Positions 8,539-18,975 are shown, counted from the first letter of the stretch. The stretch: DNA of 54,434 bases from an uncultured Opitutia bacterium (GCA_903820035.1 CAIJFT010000332.1:1-54434), one strand, 5' to 3'. Notes: generated by a model not told the origin, from the sequence alone. A program made the numbers and translations.

Positions 8539-11500
8539 ATGAACCAAACCCTCTTACGCCAAAACCCGGCCCGATGGATTGCTCGGCTCTGGGCGGGCCT
8601 TGCGCTCCTCGTCCTCTCCGCCTCGCTCCTCCGCGCCCAGAGTACGGGAACGATTCAGGGTCGTGTCTTTAATCCGACGCTCCAGCAATACGTCCGCAAC
8701 GCCGAGGTGCGGCTGGAGGGTTCCGCGCAGATGGTGTCGACCGAGAGCGACGGTACGTTCCAATTTGCCCACGTTCCCGCGGGGCCCGCCACGATTTCGG
8801 TTTCCTATACCGGCTACGCCACGGCCACCGAAAAGCTCACCGTCGCCGCGGGGCAGACCGCCACCCGCGAGATCAATCTGACCAACTCGCTCGCGCCGGC
8901 GGCCAAGTTGGGCGAAATCGTCCGCCTCGAGGCGTTCACCGTCTCCACCGAACGCGAGGGCAACGCGAAGGCGATCATGGAGCAGAAGAAAAACATGAAC
9001 GTCACCACCTCGGTGGCGTCGGACATTTTCGGCGACGTCACGGACGGGAACATCGGCGAGTTCCTGAAGTTCCTGCCCGGTGTGGATGTCGATTACGTTG
9101 AGTCCGAAACCCGCGGTCCGCGCCTCGGCGGCATGGACGCACAGTACACGGCGGTGTCGTTCGACGGCGTTCGCCTCGCCAGTGCGGATGCCAACCGCAC
9201 GGGTGACCTCGGCCGCGCGACGAGCTTCGAGGCGTTTTCGATCAGTAGCATCGAGTCCATCGAGATCCACCGCACGACCAGTCCCGACATGGACGCGGAT
9301 GCCCCGGCGGGTACGATCAACATGAAGACGCGCCGGGCCTTCGAACGCAAAGGCCGCCGCATGGGCTACAATGCCAGCCTGAATATGAACTCCGATGAAT
9401 TTCACTTCAAGCGGACCTACGGCCCGGGTGGCGAGAAGACCTACAAGGCGCGGCCCAATTACAGTTTCGAATACTCGGAGTCGTTCCTGAATCAGCGGCT
9501 TGGCTTCGTCGCCAGCATCAACCACGTCGACTCCTACACCGAGCAATACCGGCACAATATCACGTACAACAAGTCGCCGACGGCCGCCGATCCGCGCGAG
9601 ATGGTTGCGACCGTCCTGAACTTCAAGGACGGCAATAAGAACATCGCGAAGGACACCTTCACGCTGACGACCGACTACCGGGTTTCCTCGCGCCTCGTCC
9701 TCTCAAACGCCCTGATTTATAACTACGCGCTCGGCCAGTTCTACAACCGCGAGGTCACGTTCAACTCGGCGCTGAACAACGCCAACGTGAACCTGGGCCG
9801 CGGCACGGTGCTCGGCGACGGCCTGACCACGGTCCGCACCAACGCCACCGTCGACGCCTCCCGCAACTCCGCGATGGGCGGCGGCAGCGCCAGCAAGCGC
9901 ACGCATACCGTCACCGTGGCCCCGCGTTTCGAATACAAGGTCGACAGCTGGGTCATTGACGGCGGAGCGGCGTATTCCCGCTCGTTTAACAATTACGAGG
10001 CGCTCGAGCAGGGCCACACCGCCAATGACCCGGTGAACAACATTACCAGCGGCTTTGTCGCCACGCGTCCCAGCATCACCTCGCACGAGTGGACCATCCA
10101 GCAGACGACCGGCGCGGATTGGTTTAACCTGGCGAACCGCACGAACCCCCGCATGGGCAACGAGGGGCGCTATGCCCGCACCGAGATCTACGCCGGCGAT
10201 GTCAACGGGCGCTGGGTCACGCCGCTGCAGCTCTTCCCGACGTCGGTTAAGTTTGGCGGCAAGTGGGCGGAGGAGGGCCGCAAGAACGGCAATGAGACGC
10301 CGTACTATAACTGGCAGTACATCGGACCCGGCGGTGGGGCCACCGGTAGTTGGGCGGAATTTCCCAACCGCAACGTCTGGGACACCGGCACGACGAACAT
10401 CCTGACCACGAAGAACTCCCTCGGGCAGGTGCTCTCCATCCCGCGTCCGGACTCGAACAAGATCGCGGACCTCTTCAACGCGCACCCCGAGCTGTTTCAG
10501 AATGTCGCCAACGCCGACGCCTACTACAACGCGATCATCGGCAACCGGCGCAACGTGGTCCAGACCGTGACGGCCGGCTACGGCATGGCGGATATCAAAG
10601 TGACGCCGAAACTCGCCGTCCGGGCCGGCCTGCGCTGGGAGCAGACTGAGAACGATTCCCGCGACTTCGACCCGAAGAAGCCGTCTGAAGTCACGGCGGC
10701 CGGCTATCCGGTCAGCACGGCGGGACGCCCCACCACGATTCCCGGTTATGCGTACCAGTACCTGACCAACCCGCTCGTCTCGCACGTCGTCACCTACGAC
10801 AATCTCTTCCCGATGGTCAGCGCGAAGTACAGTTTCACCCGGAACCTCCAGGTGCACGCCGGGTACAATCAGGCGATTTCTCGCCCGCCGGTCGACAGCC
10901 TCGCCGGCGCGTGGGTGATCAACGAGACGACCCACGTTGTCACGAGCCCGAATCCGAATCTGCTGCCTGAGTATTCGAAGAATTTCTCCGCTCGCGCCGC
11001 GTACTATTTCGAACCGGCCGGCCAGTTTTCCGTGACGGTGTCACAGAATACGATCCGCAATCTGCGTGAAACCCGCCGCGGCACTGCCGAGGAATTCGGC
11101 ATGGCGAACGATCCCGATTACGGCAGCTATGAGTTTCAGTCTCCCTTCAACGTCGCCAGCCCGCGCCGCTTCCGCAGCATGGAGTGGGCGTACAACCAGA
11201 CACTCCCGTTTACCCACGAGGCGTTGCGCGGTATTTCGGTGCAGACGGCCTACACGCGTTCGTATGCGGACTCCCGCCGCGGTGGCATGTTGCCGCACCG
11301 CTTCACCTCCAGTCTCGGGTATAGTTACAAGCGGTTTCGCGCCCGGGCCGGTGTGGTCTGGCGCGACAATACCCCGGACGGCAGCGCGACGACCGATTAC
11401 GGCCGCTTCCGCCGGCACGATACGAAACTGGATCTCGGGGGTGAGTTCCGGCTGACGAAGCACGCCTCCCTATTCTTCCAAGGTCGTAATATCTTCAACG

Positions 11501-11616
11501 GCGGTCAGACATGGATGGAAGGCCCGACCAATGCGATTGAAGGGCAGGGGGCGGCCGTCCGGGTGTATGAAAATTATGGAGCGAACTGGAACTTCGGTGT
11601 GAAAGGCACGTTTTAG
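8539..11616 (+). CDS. TonB-dependent outer-membrane receptor 1 of tandem array
   Basis: Outer-membrane active transporter of 1,025 residues. Signal peptide (WAGLALLVLSASLLRAQ), then a carboxypeptidase-regulatory-like beta domain starting GTIQGRVFNP and ending near residue 115. A TonB-box-like segment LEAFTVSTEREG follows, then the plug (DVTDGNIGEFLKFLPGV, RGPRLGGMDAQYTAVSFDG, PAGTINMKTRRAFERKG). A long beta-barrel ends in the aromatic FGVKGTF. The start ATG at 8539 begins the signal peptide; the frame is open further upstream but there it runs through a repeat element. Two paralogues follow directly (12288 and 15751). The transported substrate is unknown. Family confidence is very high from the N-terminal domain, plug and terminal Phe. 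Confidence 0.95.
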   Translation: MNQTLLRQNPARWIARLWAGLALLVLSASLLRAQSTGTIQGRVFNPTLQQYVRNAEVRLEGSAQMVSTESDGTFQFAHVPAGPATISVSYTGYATATEKLTVAAGQTATREINLTNSLAPAAKLGEIVRLEAFTVSTEREGNAKAIMEQKKNMNVTTSVASDIFGDVTDGNIGEFLKFLPGVDVDYVESETRGPRLGGMDAQYTAVSFDGVRLASADANRTGDLGRATSFEAFSISSIESIEIHRTTSPDMDADAPAGTINMKTRRAFERKGRRMGYNASLNMNSDEFHFKRTYGPGGEKTYKARPNYSFEYSESFLNQRLGFVASINHVDSYTEQYRHNITYNKSPTAADPREMVATVLNFKDGNKNIAKDTFTLTTDYRVSSRLVLSNALIYNYALGQFYNREVTFNSALNNANVNLGRGTVLGDGLTTVRTNATVDASRNSAMGGGSASKRTHTVTVAPRFEYKVDSWVIDGGAAYSRSFNNYEALEQGHTANDPVNNITSGFVATRPSITSHEWTIQQTTGADWFNLANRTNPRMGNEGRYARTEIYAGDVNGRWVTPLQLFPTSVKFGGKWAEEGRKNGNETPYYNWQYIGPGGGATGSWAEFPNRNVWDTGTTNILTTKNSLGQVLSIPRPDSNKIADLFNAHPELFQNVANADAYYNAIIGNRRNVVQTVTAGYGMADIKVTPKLAVRAGLRWEQTENDSRDFDPKKPSEVTAAGYPVSTAGRPTTIPGYAYQYLTNPLVSHVVTYDNLFPMVSAKYSFTRNLQVHAGYNQAISRPPVDSLAGAWVINETTHVVTSPNPNLLPEYSKNFSARAAYYFEPAGQFSVTVSQNTIRNLRETRRGTAEEFGMANDPDYGSYEFQSPFNVASPRRFRSMEWAYNQTLPFTHEALRGISVQTAYTRSYADSRRGGMLPHRFTSSLGYSYKRFRARAGVVWRDNTPDGSATTDYGRFRRHDTKLDLGGEFRLTKHASLFFQGRNIFNGGQTWMEGPTNAIEGQGAAVRVYENYGANWNFGVKGTF

Positions 11617-11634
11617 AGCGGTTCCACGATTCCT

Positions 11635-11711
11635 GTCGCTGCGTTTGAGCCAGAGGCGAAAACGTGTTCGCGCCTTAGTACCACGTTGTGGCTGCGCTCC
11701 ACCGCGGCTAC
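11635..11711 (-). repeat. Family 1 palindromic element, copy B
   Basis: On the minus strand it reads GTAGCCGCGGTGGAGCGCAG, then a CACAACGTGGT core, ACACGTTTTCGCCTCTGGC and AAACGCAGCGAC, aligning along its length with copies A, C and D. It lies 18 bp after the stop of receptor 1, in the opposite orientation to copy A. Confidence 0.8.
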
Positions 11712-11930
11712 AACGTTTCTGCAAACGCCGGCAGTCCTTTGCTTTTTTAGTCTGCGGGGGTTGGCCTCATGCCGTTGAGCGTTCGTCCTGAGGGCTGAGA
11801 GCAAAACCAACGGGTGGCTGCGCGTTCGAAGGTCCGTGTAACCCGAGTTTCCGCCGCGGATTGGTTACTCGACGCTCTGCACCTTGCTTCAAACTGCAGG
11901 ATCTCGGCTTAGCTGGAAATACCCGTGGCC

Positions 11931-12003
11931 AAAATCCGATGTCCCTCATCGGTTTTGGGCGCTGTGGTCGACCGTATGAAATCGCCCCATGGGGACATCT
12001 GGC
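11931..12003. repeat. Two GCCCGATG/GGACATC-type palindromes
   Basis: 11931-11956 pairs CCGATG with CATCGG, flanked by A4 and T4 runs, and could fold as a hairpin. 11984-12003 reads GCCCCATGGGGACATCTGGC. Similar motifs occur at 33174-33216 and at the window end (54415-54434). Confidence 0.45.
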
Positions 12004-12287
12004 TCCGCCTGACTTGAATCTTTTCGGTTTCGCGTAGGCTCGGATTCGCACTGGCGCCGTTCTGTAGGCGTGCCGCGCCACGATGGTGCCCTGGGCGATT
12101 AGTAACGCTGATTTCGCAGCAACCTCGCCTGAACTTCTTTGCTTGCGGATGCCGACAAATTTAATGGGATTCCGACCGCCGCGGCCAGTTTTCGGCCCGG
12201 TTCACACCCAAGCAACCCCGCAAAGTACCCTAGGCTGGAGCGATGCTGCGTCGCGCCGGCTTGGATCAACCCTCGGCCTGACAAATT

Positions 12288-15200
12288 ATGGAAGTCGCTC
12301 CCAAACCCCGACTGTTCTCGCTCCGTCATCTCGCTATCAGCGTATGCTGCTGGCTCGGCCTCGTGGCTTTCGCCCAGGCCCAATCTGGAGGCACCGGCTC
12401 GATTCAAGGCCGCGTGTTCAACCCCGTTGCCGGTGAGTATGTCCGCAACGCCGAGGTCAAACTCGACGGCACTCCGCGGGTCACCTACACGGAAAACGAC
12501 GGTGCGTTCTCCTTCACCGGAGTCCCCGCCGGAACCTCGTCGATTTCAGTGACGTTCTCCGGCTACAAGACGGCGACCGAGACGTTTACCGTTACCGCCG
12601 GCCAGACCGCGACGCGCGAAATTAATCTCCAAAGCTCCGTCGCGCCATCGGCGACGAAGGACGGCGTGGTGAAGCTCGACGCGTTCACGGTGTCATCCGC
12701 CCGCGAAGGCAACTCGAAGGCGATCATGGCCCAGCGCCGTGATATGAACATCATCACCTCGGTTTCCTCCGACATCTTTGGCGACGTGACCGACGGCAAC
12801 GTGGGCGAGTTCCTCAAGTATCTTCCTGGCGTCGACCTCGACTACGTCGAATCCGAGCCCCGCGGCCCGCGCCTCGGCGGCATGGACGGACAATACGTCG
12901 GCGTGGCCTTCGACGGTATCCGTACGGCCAGCGCCGACGCCAATCGCGGCGGTGGTTCCTCCTCGCGCGCGACGTCGTTCGAGGGGTTCTCGATCACGTC
13001 CGTCGATTCGGTTGAGATCAACCGTACGGCCAGCCCGGAAAACGACGCCGACTCGCCCGCCGGTGTGGTCAATATGAAGTCGAAGCGCGCCTTTGACCGT
13101 AAAGGTCGCGTGTTTACGTACAACTATTCGGCTAATTTCAACGGCGAGGAGTTTACGCTGAACAAGACGGTTGGTATTCAGGACGGCCGGGAAAATGCCA
13201 TGTCGTACAAATGGATGCCCAATTGGCAGGCCGCGTACGCGGAGTCGTTTTTTAACCAGAGGTTCGGCATTTTGCTCTCGGCGTCCCACTCCCAGTCCTT
13301 CACCGAGCAGCTTTCGGAAACGGTCAACTACTCCAAACCCGGTACGCTGACGGCGGCGGATTCGCGTCCGATGGTCGTCCGCCAGATCACCTTTGGTGAC
13401 GGACCGAAGTACATTATCAAGGACGCCCTGCTCCTCACCGCCGACTGGCGCGCCACCAAGAGCCTCGTGCTGTCGCTCAATATGAGCTACTCGTACTTTG
13501 AGGGCCACTTTTGGAACCGCAGCTTCGACTTCGTCGGCGCGAATGACAACGCCAACGTCAACAACGGCCGTCCTTCGGTCGGTGGCGACGGTGTGAACTC
13601 GGTGTCCTTCAACCGGGAAAACTTGGCCAATGTTTCGACGGTCAACAACGGTGGTGGCTCGTCCTCCAAGCTCTCCTACAACCGCCAGTTTGCTCCGCGC
13701 TTCGAATACAAGGCCGGCAACTGGGTGGTCGATGGTTCGCTCGCGATGTCTTTTGCGAAAAACAACTACGAGTCGCTTGAGCGGGGCTTCTCCAACTCGG
13801 AAGACGGCCGCATTCCCTCCGGTTTCATTGCCACCCGTCCGAACGCGCAATCCTGGGAGTGGACGATCAAGCAGACCTCCGGTCCCGACTGGTACGATCT
13901 GAAGAACTGGACGTTTGCCGATTCCCGCGCCGGCGGTACGCGCGTCAACAATGACAATCGCACGTGGGTGACGGAGAAGTGGACCGGGGCGCTCAACGCG
14001 GCTTGGAACGTGCCCTACTTGCAGCGTTTCCCGACCCGCATGAAGTTCGGTGCGAAGTGGGATGAAGAAACCCGCAACAACCGGACCGACTCCGACCTCG
14101 ACATCTGGTCCTACATCGGGCCGGGCGGCAACACCGTCGGCGTGAATCCGACGACGGGTGCGATCATCAATACGTCCTATGGCAACTGGGCCAATGTCGG
14201 ACCGCAGTTCGTTTCGCCGTTCCTGTTCGACATGGGCACGACGAATTCGATGACGGTCTACAACATCAATGGCGTGAAGGGCATGCCCCCGCGCGTCAGC
14301 CGCACCGAAGTCGCCAATCTCTTCCACTCGCGTCCCGATCTGTTCGTCAACACGGCGACTCCGGAAAATTTCTACACGGACATGTACGTCAACGCGCGCC
14401 ACTTCCGGCAGACCATGAATGCCGGTTACTGGCAGGCCGACACGCGCCTGGCCTCGCGCCTGATGATCCGCTTTGGTGTCCGCGCCGAGCAGACGAAGAA
14501 CGCCTTCCGTGAGTTTGATCCGCTGACCCGCGCGCAACTGCTGGCCAAGGGCGTTGCGCTCAACGCGCCCGCCACCAACGCGGGGCGACCGCTGACCGTG
14601 GCTGGCATGCGGAGCATGTTCGAAACCAACCCGCAGATTACCCGTAAGTCAGATTACACCGACTGGTTTCCCTCGATGGTGGTGAAGTACAACTTCACGC
14701 CGAACCTCGAGTGGCAGGCGGGTGTCAACAAGGGTATCTCCCGCCCCGGCATCGACAGCCTGACCGGTCTCTGGGTGCAAAACGACAACGCCAATCCGCC
14801 CACGGTGACGGCGCCGAATGCCGACCTGCAGCCTGAGCACCACAAGGTTTACCAGACCCGCCTCGCTTACTACTGGCAGGGGACCTCGCCCGGTCAGGTC
14901 TCGATTGCCTATATTCAGGACGAAGCGACGAACTTCATCGTTTCCCGGACCTACTCCGCCGAAGAGTTTGGGGTGACTGATCCCGACTTCTCAAACTACA
15001 ACTTCATTTCGACGACCAACACGGTCGCGTTGCAGCGGTACAAAAACTTCGACTTTAACTACAACCAGACCCTCGGTTTCCTCCCGAGTGAGTATCTGCG
15101 CGGCTTGAATGTCGGCGCCACCTATAGCCGCTCTTACGCCAACCAGCGTCGCAACAACCTCGCGCCGCACCGCGCGACGGCTCGTCTCGGTTACAACTAC

Positions 15201-15479
15201 CGCCGCTTCAGCGGTTCCATCGGCGCGATCTGGATCGACGACCGCCCGATCGACGGCGTCTACGGCCGCATTTGGGGCGCGATGACCAAGCTCGATATCT
15301 CGGCCAACTGGCGCCTGAACCGGTGGGCGACACTCTACGTCCAAGCCCGTAATCCGACGAACCAAAAAGACATCCGCTACGAGTCCCCGAACGGGGTTGA
15401 GGAAGGCAAGCAGAAGTACCTGCGCTTCCAGGAAACCTACGGCGACAACTGGGTCTTCGGTGTGAAGGGCCAGTTCTAA
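12288..15479 (+). CDS. TonB-dependent outer-membrane receptor 2 of tandem array
   Basis: 1,063 residues, same architecture as receptors 1 and 3. Signal peptide (CCWLGLVAFAQAQ), GSIQGRVFNPVAGEYVRNAE regulatory-like domain, LDAFTVSSAREG TonB-box-like segment, plug with SDIFGDVTDGNVGEFLKYLP and RGPRLGGMDGQYVGVAFDGI, and a barrel ending WVFGVKGQF. The ATG at 12288 is the first start before the signal peptide. The plug is nearly identical in wording to that of receptor 3, while the barrels differ more, as expected after duplication with ligand divergence. A strong intrinsic terminator follows at 15506. Its 671-bp upstream spacer suggests its own promoter. Confidence 0.95.
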   Translation: MEVAPKPRLFSLRHLAISVCCWLGLVAFAQAQSGGTGSIQGRVFNPVAGEYVRNAEVKLDGTPRVTYTENDGAFSFTGVPAGTSSISVTFSGYKTATETFTVTAGQTATREINLQSSVAPSATKDGVVKLDAFTVSSAREGNSKAIMAQRRDMNIITSVSSDIFGDVTDGNVGEFLKYLPGVDLDYVESEPRGPRLGGMDGQYVGVAFDGIRTASADANRGGGSSSRATSFEGFSITSVDSVEINRTASPENDADSPAGVVNMKSKRAFDRKGRVFTYNYSANFNGEEFTLNKTVGIQDGRENAMSYKWMPNWQAAYAESFFNQRFGILLSASHSQSFTEQLSETVNYSKPGTLTAADSRPMVVRQITFGDGPKYIIKDALLLTADWRATKSLVLSLNMSYSYFEGHFWNRSFDFVGANDNANVNNGRPSVGGDGVNSVSFNRENLANVSTVNNGGGSSSKLSYNRQFAPRFEYKAGNWVVDGSLAMSFAKNNYESLERGFSNSEDGRIPSGFIATRPNAQSWEWTIKQTSGPDWYDLKNWTFADSRAGGTRVNNDNRTWVTEKWTGALNAAWNVPYLQRFPTRMKFGAKWDEETRNNRTDSDLDIWSYIGPGGNTVGVNPTTGAIINTSYGNWANVGPQFVSPFLFDMGTTNSMTVYNINGVKGMPPRVSRTEVANLFHSRPDLFVNTATPENFYTDMYVNARHFRQTMNAGYWQADTRLASRLMIRFGVRAEQTKNAFREFDPLTRAQLLAKGVALNAPATNAGRPLTVAGMRSMFETNPQITRKSDYTDWFPSMVVKYNFTPNLEWQAGVNKGISRPGIDSLTGLWVQNDNANPPTVTAPNADLQPEHHKVYQTRLAYYWQGTSPGQVSIAYIQDEATNFIVSRTYSAEEFGVTDPDFSNYNFISTTNTVALQRYKNFDFNYNQTLGFLPSEYLRGLNVGATYSRSYANQRRNNLAPHRATARLGYNYRRFSGSIGAIWIDDRPIDGVYGRIWGAMTKLDISANWRLNRWATLYVQARNPTNQKDIRYESPNGVEEGKQKYLRFQETYGDNWVFGVKGQF

Positions 15480-15505
15480 GCCGCTTTAGCACGTCGATCT
15501 TTCCA

Positions 15506-15538
15506 AGCGCCGGCCGCAAGGCCGGCGCTCTTTTTTTT
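15506..15538 (+). terminator. Rho-independent terminator after receptor 2
   Basis: Perfect 10-bp stem AGCGCCGGCC / GGCCGGCGCT around a GCAA tetraloop, then C and eight T residues. It starts 26 bp after the receptor 2 stop codon and separates receptors 2 and 3 into different transcripts. Confidence 0.92.
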
Positions 15539-15750
15539 GCGGGAGTGAGGGCTAGGGGGGGCGAGATCGGGGCGCCCCCCCCGCGACGGCGGAGCATAGC
15601 CTCCCCGGCCGTTTTGCGGGCTTGCGGCACCGCGCCGAGGTGCTTCCGTGGTATGGGATTCGGCGTCGAGGACGGACGCCGGCTGCCATCCCTGACCGCC
15701 CCGACGTCCATTAACTTCACCGCGGAACTTTGTTCTGTGGCATCCCCCCG

Positions 15751-18700
15751 ATGAACTTGCGACTCCACCTCCTGTGCCGCTGCTCCACGCTGACCGCGGT
15801 CCTCGTTTTCGGCTTCGTTTGGATCGCCCCGCTGTGCGGTCAGAACTCCACCGTTGGTACGATCCAGGGTCGCGTCTACAACCCCGCGGCGCAGGAATTC
15901 GTCCGCAACGCCGAGGTCCGCCTCGAGGGTACGGCGCAGGTCATGTACACCGAAAACGACGGCACATTCCGCTTCCCGAACGTCCCCGGCGGAACTGCGG
16001 CCGTGACCATCACCTACACCGGTTACAACACCGTGCGCGAGTCGCTCACGGTGACTCCCGGGCAGGTGGCGATGCGGGAAATCAACCTGATCAGCACCGC
16101 GGGCGCCGCGGCGTCCAAAGACGGTGTCCTCCAACTCCAGGCGTACACGGTGTCATCCGAACGCGAGGGCAACGCCAAGGCGATCATGGAGCAGCGGCGC
16201 AACATGGACATCACGACGTCCGTGTCGTCCGACATTTTTGGCGACGTCACCGACGGGAACGTGGGCGAATTTCTGAAGTACCTCCCGGGCGTGGACCTCG
16301 ATTACGTCGAGTCCGAAGCGCGCGGGCCGCGGCTCGGCGGCATGGAAGGGCAGTATGTCGGCGTGTCGTTCGACGGTATCAAGACGGCGAGCGCGGACGC
16401 CAACCGCGGCGGCGGCGACGCTTCGCGCGCGACGAGTTTCGAAGGTTTCTCCATCACTTCGATCGAATCGATTGAGATCAGCCGTACCCGTAGCCCGGAC
16501 TCCGACGCGGACTCGCCCGCCGGCACGATCAACATGAAGACGCGCCGCGCGTTCGACCGGAAGGGTCGGCGCTTCGGCTTTAACTTCAGTCTGAATTTCA
16601 ACGCCGAGGAATTTACCGTGAATCGCGAGTGGGGACCCGATGAACACAAGAGGTTCAAGTGGAAGCCCAACCTCTCGCTCGAGTATTCGGAGTCGTTCCT
16701 CAACCAGCGCCTCGGTGTTTTGCTCAGTGCCAGCCGCGCGAGTTCCTACACGGAGCAGTATGCGTTCGCCAACACGTACAGCCGGAGTGCGAATGCGGCC
16801 GATCCGCGCCCGCTGGTTACGCGCGTGATCGATTTCAAGGACGGTCCTAAGTTCATCCAGAAGGACGCGATGATGCTCACCGTCGACTACAAGGCGACGC
16901 GCCGGCTCGTGCTCTCGTTGAACGCGATCTACACCTATACCGAGGGTGCATTCTGGAACCGGAGTTTCACGTTCACTGCGGCCAACGACAACGCCAACAT
17001 CAACAATGGCCGGCCCTCGATCAAGGGCGACGGCCTGACCACCGTGCAGACGTCGCGCGGCACCGCCAATACCGTCCCGGCCGTCGCGAACGGCGGCGGC
17101 ACGTCGACCAAGCTGACGTATACGCGCACCTTCGCCCCGAAGTTTGAATACAAGCTCGATGCCTGGACCTTCGACGGTGCGTTGTCGGTCTCGCGCTCGG
17201 TGAATAATTACGAGGCGCTCGAGCGCGGCTTCTCGGAGTCGGAGGCGCTCGGCAACACGGGTGACTGGATTGCTACGCGGCCGAGTCCCCGGTCCTGGGA
17301 GTGGCGCATCCAGCAGCGCTCCGGCGCGGATTGGACCCAGCTCGCCAACTGGACCGGCGGCACGCGGGTGGAGAACTCGGGCCGCGAATGGGTCACCGAG
17401 ATTTGGAACGCCCAGCTCAACGCGCGTTGGGTGCTGCCGTTTTTTCGGGCGTTTCCGACCGTCCTGAAGCTCGGCGGCAAGTGGACCGAGGAGAGCCGCG
17501 ACAACAACAATCAGGACGAGTGGAATATCTGGCGCTACATCGGGCCGGGCGGCGACGTCATGACCGGCCGCAACGCCACCACCGGCGTGCCGACGATCAC
17601 GACGAGCGGCAACTGGTCACGCCTCGGGTTTGTCGCGCCGCACTCCTTCGACACCGGCACCTCGAACGGCCTGACCTTCGTGAATCTCGCCGGTGCGACG
17701 GCGTCGCTGCCCCGCGCCGACCGCAACCGCATCGCCGGCCTTTTCCGCTCGAATCCGGAACTCTTCGTCCAAACGGCGACACCGGACAACTACTACAATT
17801 CCTTCATCTCGAATAAACGCGACTTCCGCCAGACGGTGACCGCGGGCTACGGGCAGGCGGACATCCGGGTGACCGCAAATTTCCGCGTGCAGGGCGGCGT
17901 GCGGTGGGAGCGCACCGATAACGCGCTCACCGAGTGGGATCCGCGCTTCCGCGAAGATGTTATCGCGAAGGGCTACCCGGTAAATGCCAACGGTCGCGCG
18001 ACCACGTTTGCGGGCATCCAGTATCAGTTCCAAACGCAGCCCCGGGTCACGCGCCGAGCTACCTATGACAACTTTTTTCCCTCGATCAACACCAAGTACA
18101 GCATCCTGCGGAACCTGGAGTTGCAGGCGGGCTTCAGCCGCGCGATCAGCCGGCCGCCGATCGACAGCCTGACGGGTTTGTGGACGATCGTGGAGGATGC
18201 CGCGGGGATCACGCAGCGGGTGGATGCGCCGAACCCGGAGCTGCAGCCGGAACGGATCAAGAAATACGACGTGCGGCTCGCGCACTACTTCGGCGGGCGC
18301 TCGCCCGGACAGGTATCACTCGGGGTGTCGCAGTTCGACATCGCGAATCTGCGCGAGACCTTCGACTACACCGCGGAGGAGTTCGGCGTGGATGATCCGG
18401 ATTTCGCCGGTTTCACCTTCCGCTCCACGCGCAACAGCGCACAGACGCGCCGGAGTCGGAACTTGGAATTCTCCTACCAGCAGACGCTGGGTTTCCTTCC
18501 GGAGAAATTGCGCGGCACGAGCGTTAACGTCGCGTACACACGTTCGTACGCCAGTGCCCGGCGGAACGGCCTGGCGCCGCACCGGATCACCTCGCGGCTC
18601 GGTTACGCGTATCACCGTTTCAACGGCTCACTCGGCATGGTGTGGATCGACGACCGCCCCGACGGCATCTATGGCCGCTACCGGCCGGAGCAGACGCAGT

Positions 18701-18888
18701 TTGATCTTTCGCTCAACTGGAAGCTCACCGCGCGCTACTCGCTGTACGTGCAGGGCCGCAATATCACGAACCAAGCCGTGCGGTGGATGGAGTCACCGGC
18801 CGGCGTGATCGAAGGCCATTCGGCGGCGATCCGCCAGTACCAGGAGTACGGCGCGAACTGGGTGTTCGGGTGCAAGGGGATGTTCTGA
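15751..18888 (+). CDS. TonB-dependent outer-membrane receptor 3 of tandem array
   Basis: 1,045 residues from the ATG at 15751 (MNLRLHLLCRCS), chosen over an in-frame TTG seven codons upstream because it begins the signal peptide. The protein continues with GTIQGRVYNPAAQEFVRNAE, the TonB-box-like LQAYTVSSEREG, the plug (SDIFGDVTDGNVGEFLKYLP; PAGTINMKTRRAFDRKG) and a barrel ending WVFGCKGMF. It is closest to receptor 2. Because a terminator lies upstream at 15506, it is probably transcribed from the 15539-15750 spacer. It is followed by short palindromic repeats and then the second TMTC-like gene. Substrate is unknown. Confidence 0.95.
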   Translation: MNLRLHLLCRCSTLTAVLVFGFVWIAPLCGQNSTVGTIQGRVYNPAAQEFVRNAEVRLEGTAQVMYTENDGTFRFPNVPGGTAAVTITYTGYNTVRESLTVTPGQVAMREINLISTAGAAASKDGVLQLQAYTVSSEREGNAKAIMEQRRNMDITTSVSSDIFGDVTDGNVGEFLKYLPGVDLDYVESEARGPRLGGMEGQYVGVSFDGIKTASADANRGGGDASRATSFEGFSITSIESIEISRTRSPDSDADSPAGTINMKTRRAFDRKGRRFGFNFSLNFNAEEFTVNREWGPDEHKRFKWKPNLSLEYSESFLNQRLGVLLSASRASSYTEQYAFANTYSRSANAADPRPLVTRVIDFKDGPKFIQKDAMMLTVDYKATRRLVLSLNAIYTYTEGAFWNRSFTFTAANDNANINNGRPSIKGDGLTTVQTSRGTANTVPAVANGGGTSTKLTYTRTFAPKFEYKLDAWTFDGALSVSRSVNNYEALERGFSESEALGNTGDWIATRPSPRSWEWRIQQRSGADWTQLANWTGGTRVENSGREWVTEIWNAQLNARWVLPFFRAFPTVLKLGGKWTEESRDNNNQDEWNIWRYIGPGGDVMTGRNATTGVPTITTSGNWSRLGFVAPHSFDTGTSNGLTFVNLAGATASLPRADRNRIAGLFRSNPELFVQTATPDNYYNSFISNKRDFRQTVTAGYGQADIRVTANFRVQGGVRWERTDNALTEWDPRFREDVIAKGYPVNANGRATTFAGIQYQFQTQPRVTRRATYDNFFPSINTKYSILRNLELQAGFSRAISRPPIDSLTGLWTIVEDAAGITQRVDAPNPELQPERIKKYDVRLAHYFGGRSPGQVSLGVSQFDIANLRETFDYTAEEFGVDDPDFAGFTFRSTRNSAQTRRSRNLEFSYQQTLGFLPEKLRGTSVNVAYTRSYASARRNGLAPHRITSRLGYAYHRFNGSLGMVWIDDRPDGIYGRYRPEQTQFDLSLNWKLTARYSLYVQGRNITNQAVRWMESPAGVIEGHSAAIRQYQEYGANWVFGCKGMF

Positions 18889-18941
18889 GGCCGATGGGGG
18901 AGCGGGGAGTGAGCGAATGAGGGAGTAAGGGTCGTTTCCGT

Positions 18942-18963
18942 AGCCCTGCGCGTGCGCGCAGGG
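18942..18963. repeat. GTAGCCCTGCGC-type half element
   Basis: TAG followed by a perfect stem CCCTGCGC / GCGCAGGG with a GTGC loop. It matches the left half of the double elements at 21588, 47706 and 48778. It lies 54 bp after the receptor 3 stop. Confidence 0.6.
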
Positions 18964-18975
18964 GGGATCGAAAGG

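Larger units (their letters stand above)
11617..12287. other. 671-bp spacer between receptors 1 and 2
   Basis: No convincing gene on either strand; a 104-codon minus-strand frame here shows no recognisable protein character. The spacer holds family 1 repeat copy B (11635-11711) and two GCCCGATG/GGACATC-type palindromes (11931-12003). I see no tRNA or riboswitch and no clear promoter hexamers. The promoter of receptor 2 should lie in its last part, just before the ATG at 12288. Confidence 0.6.

Noticed and set aside
11767-12081. 104-codon minus-strand frame in the 671-bp spacer
   Set aside because: No recognisable motif or start context; passes through repeat-like sequence.
11617-12287. tRNA or riboswitch in long spacers
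   Set aside because: No cloverleaf or recognised aptamer sequence seen in this or the other spacers by eye.
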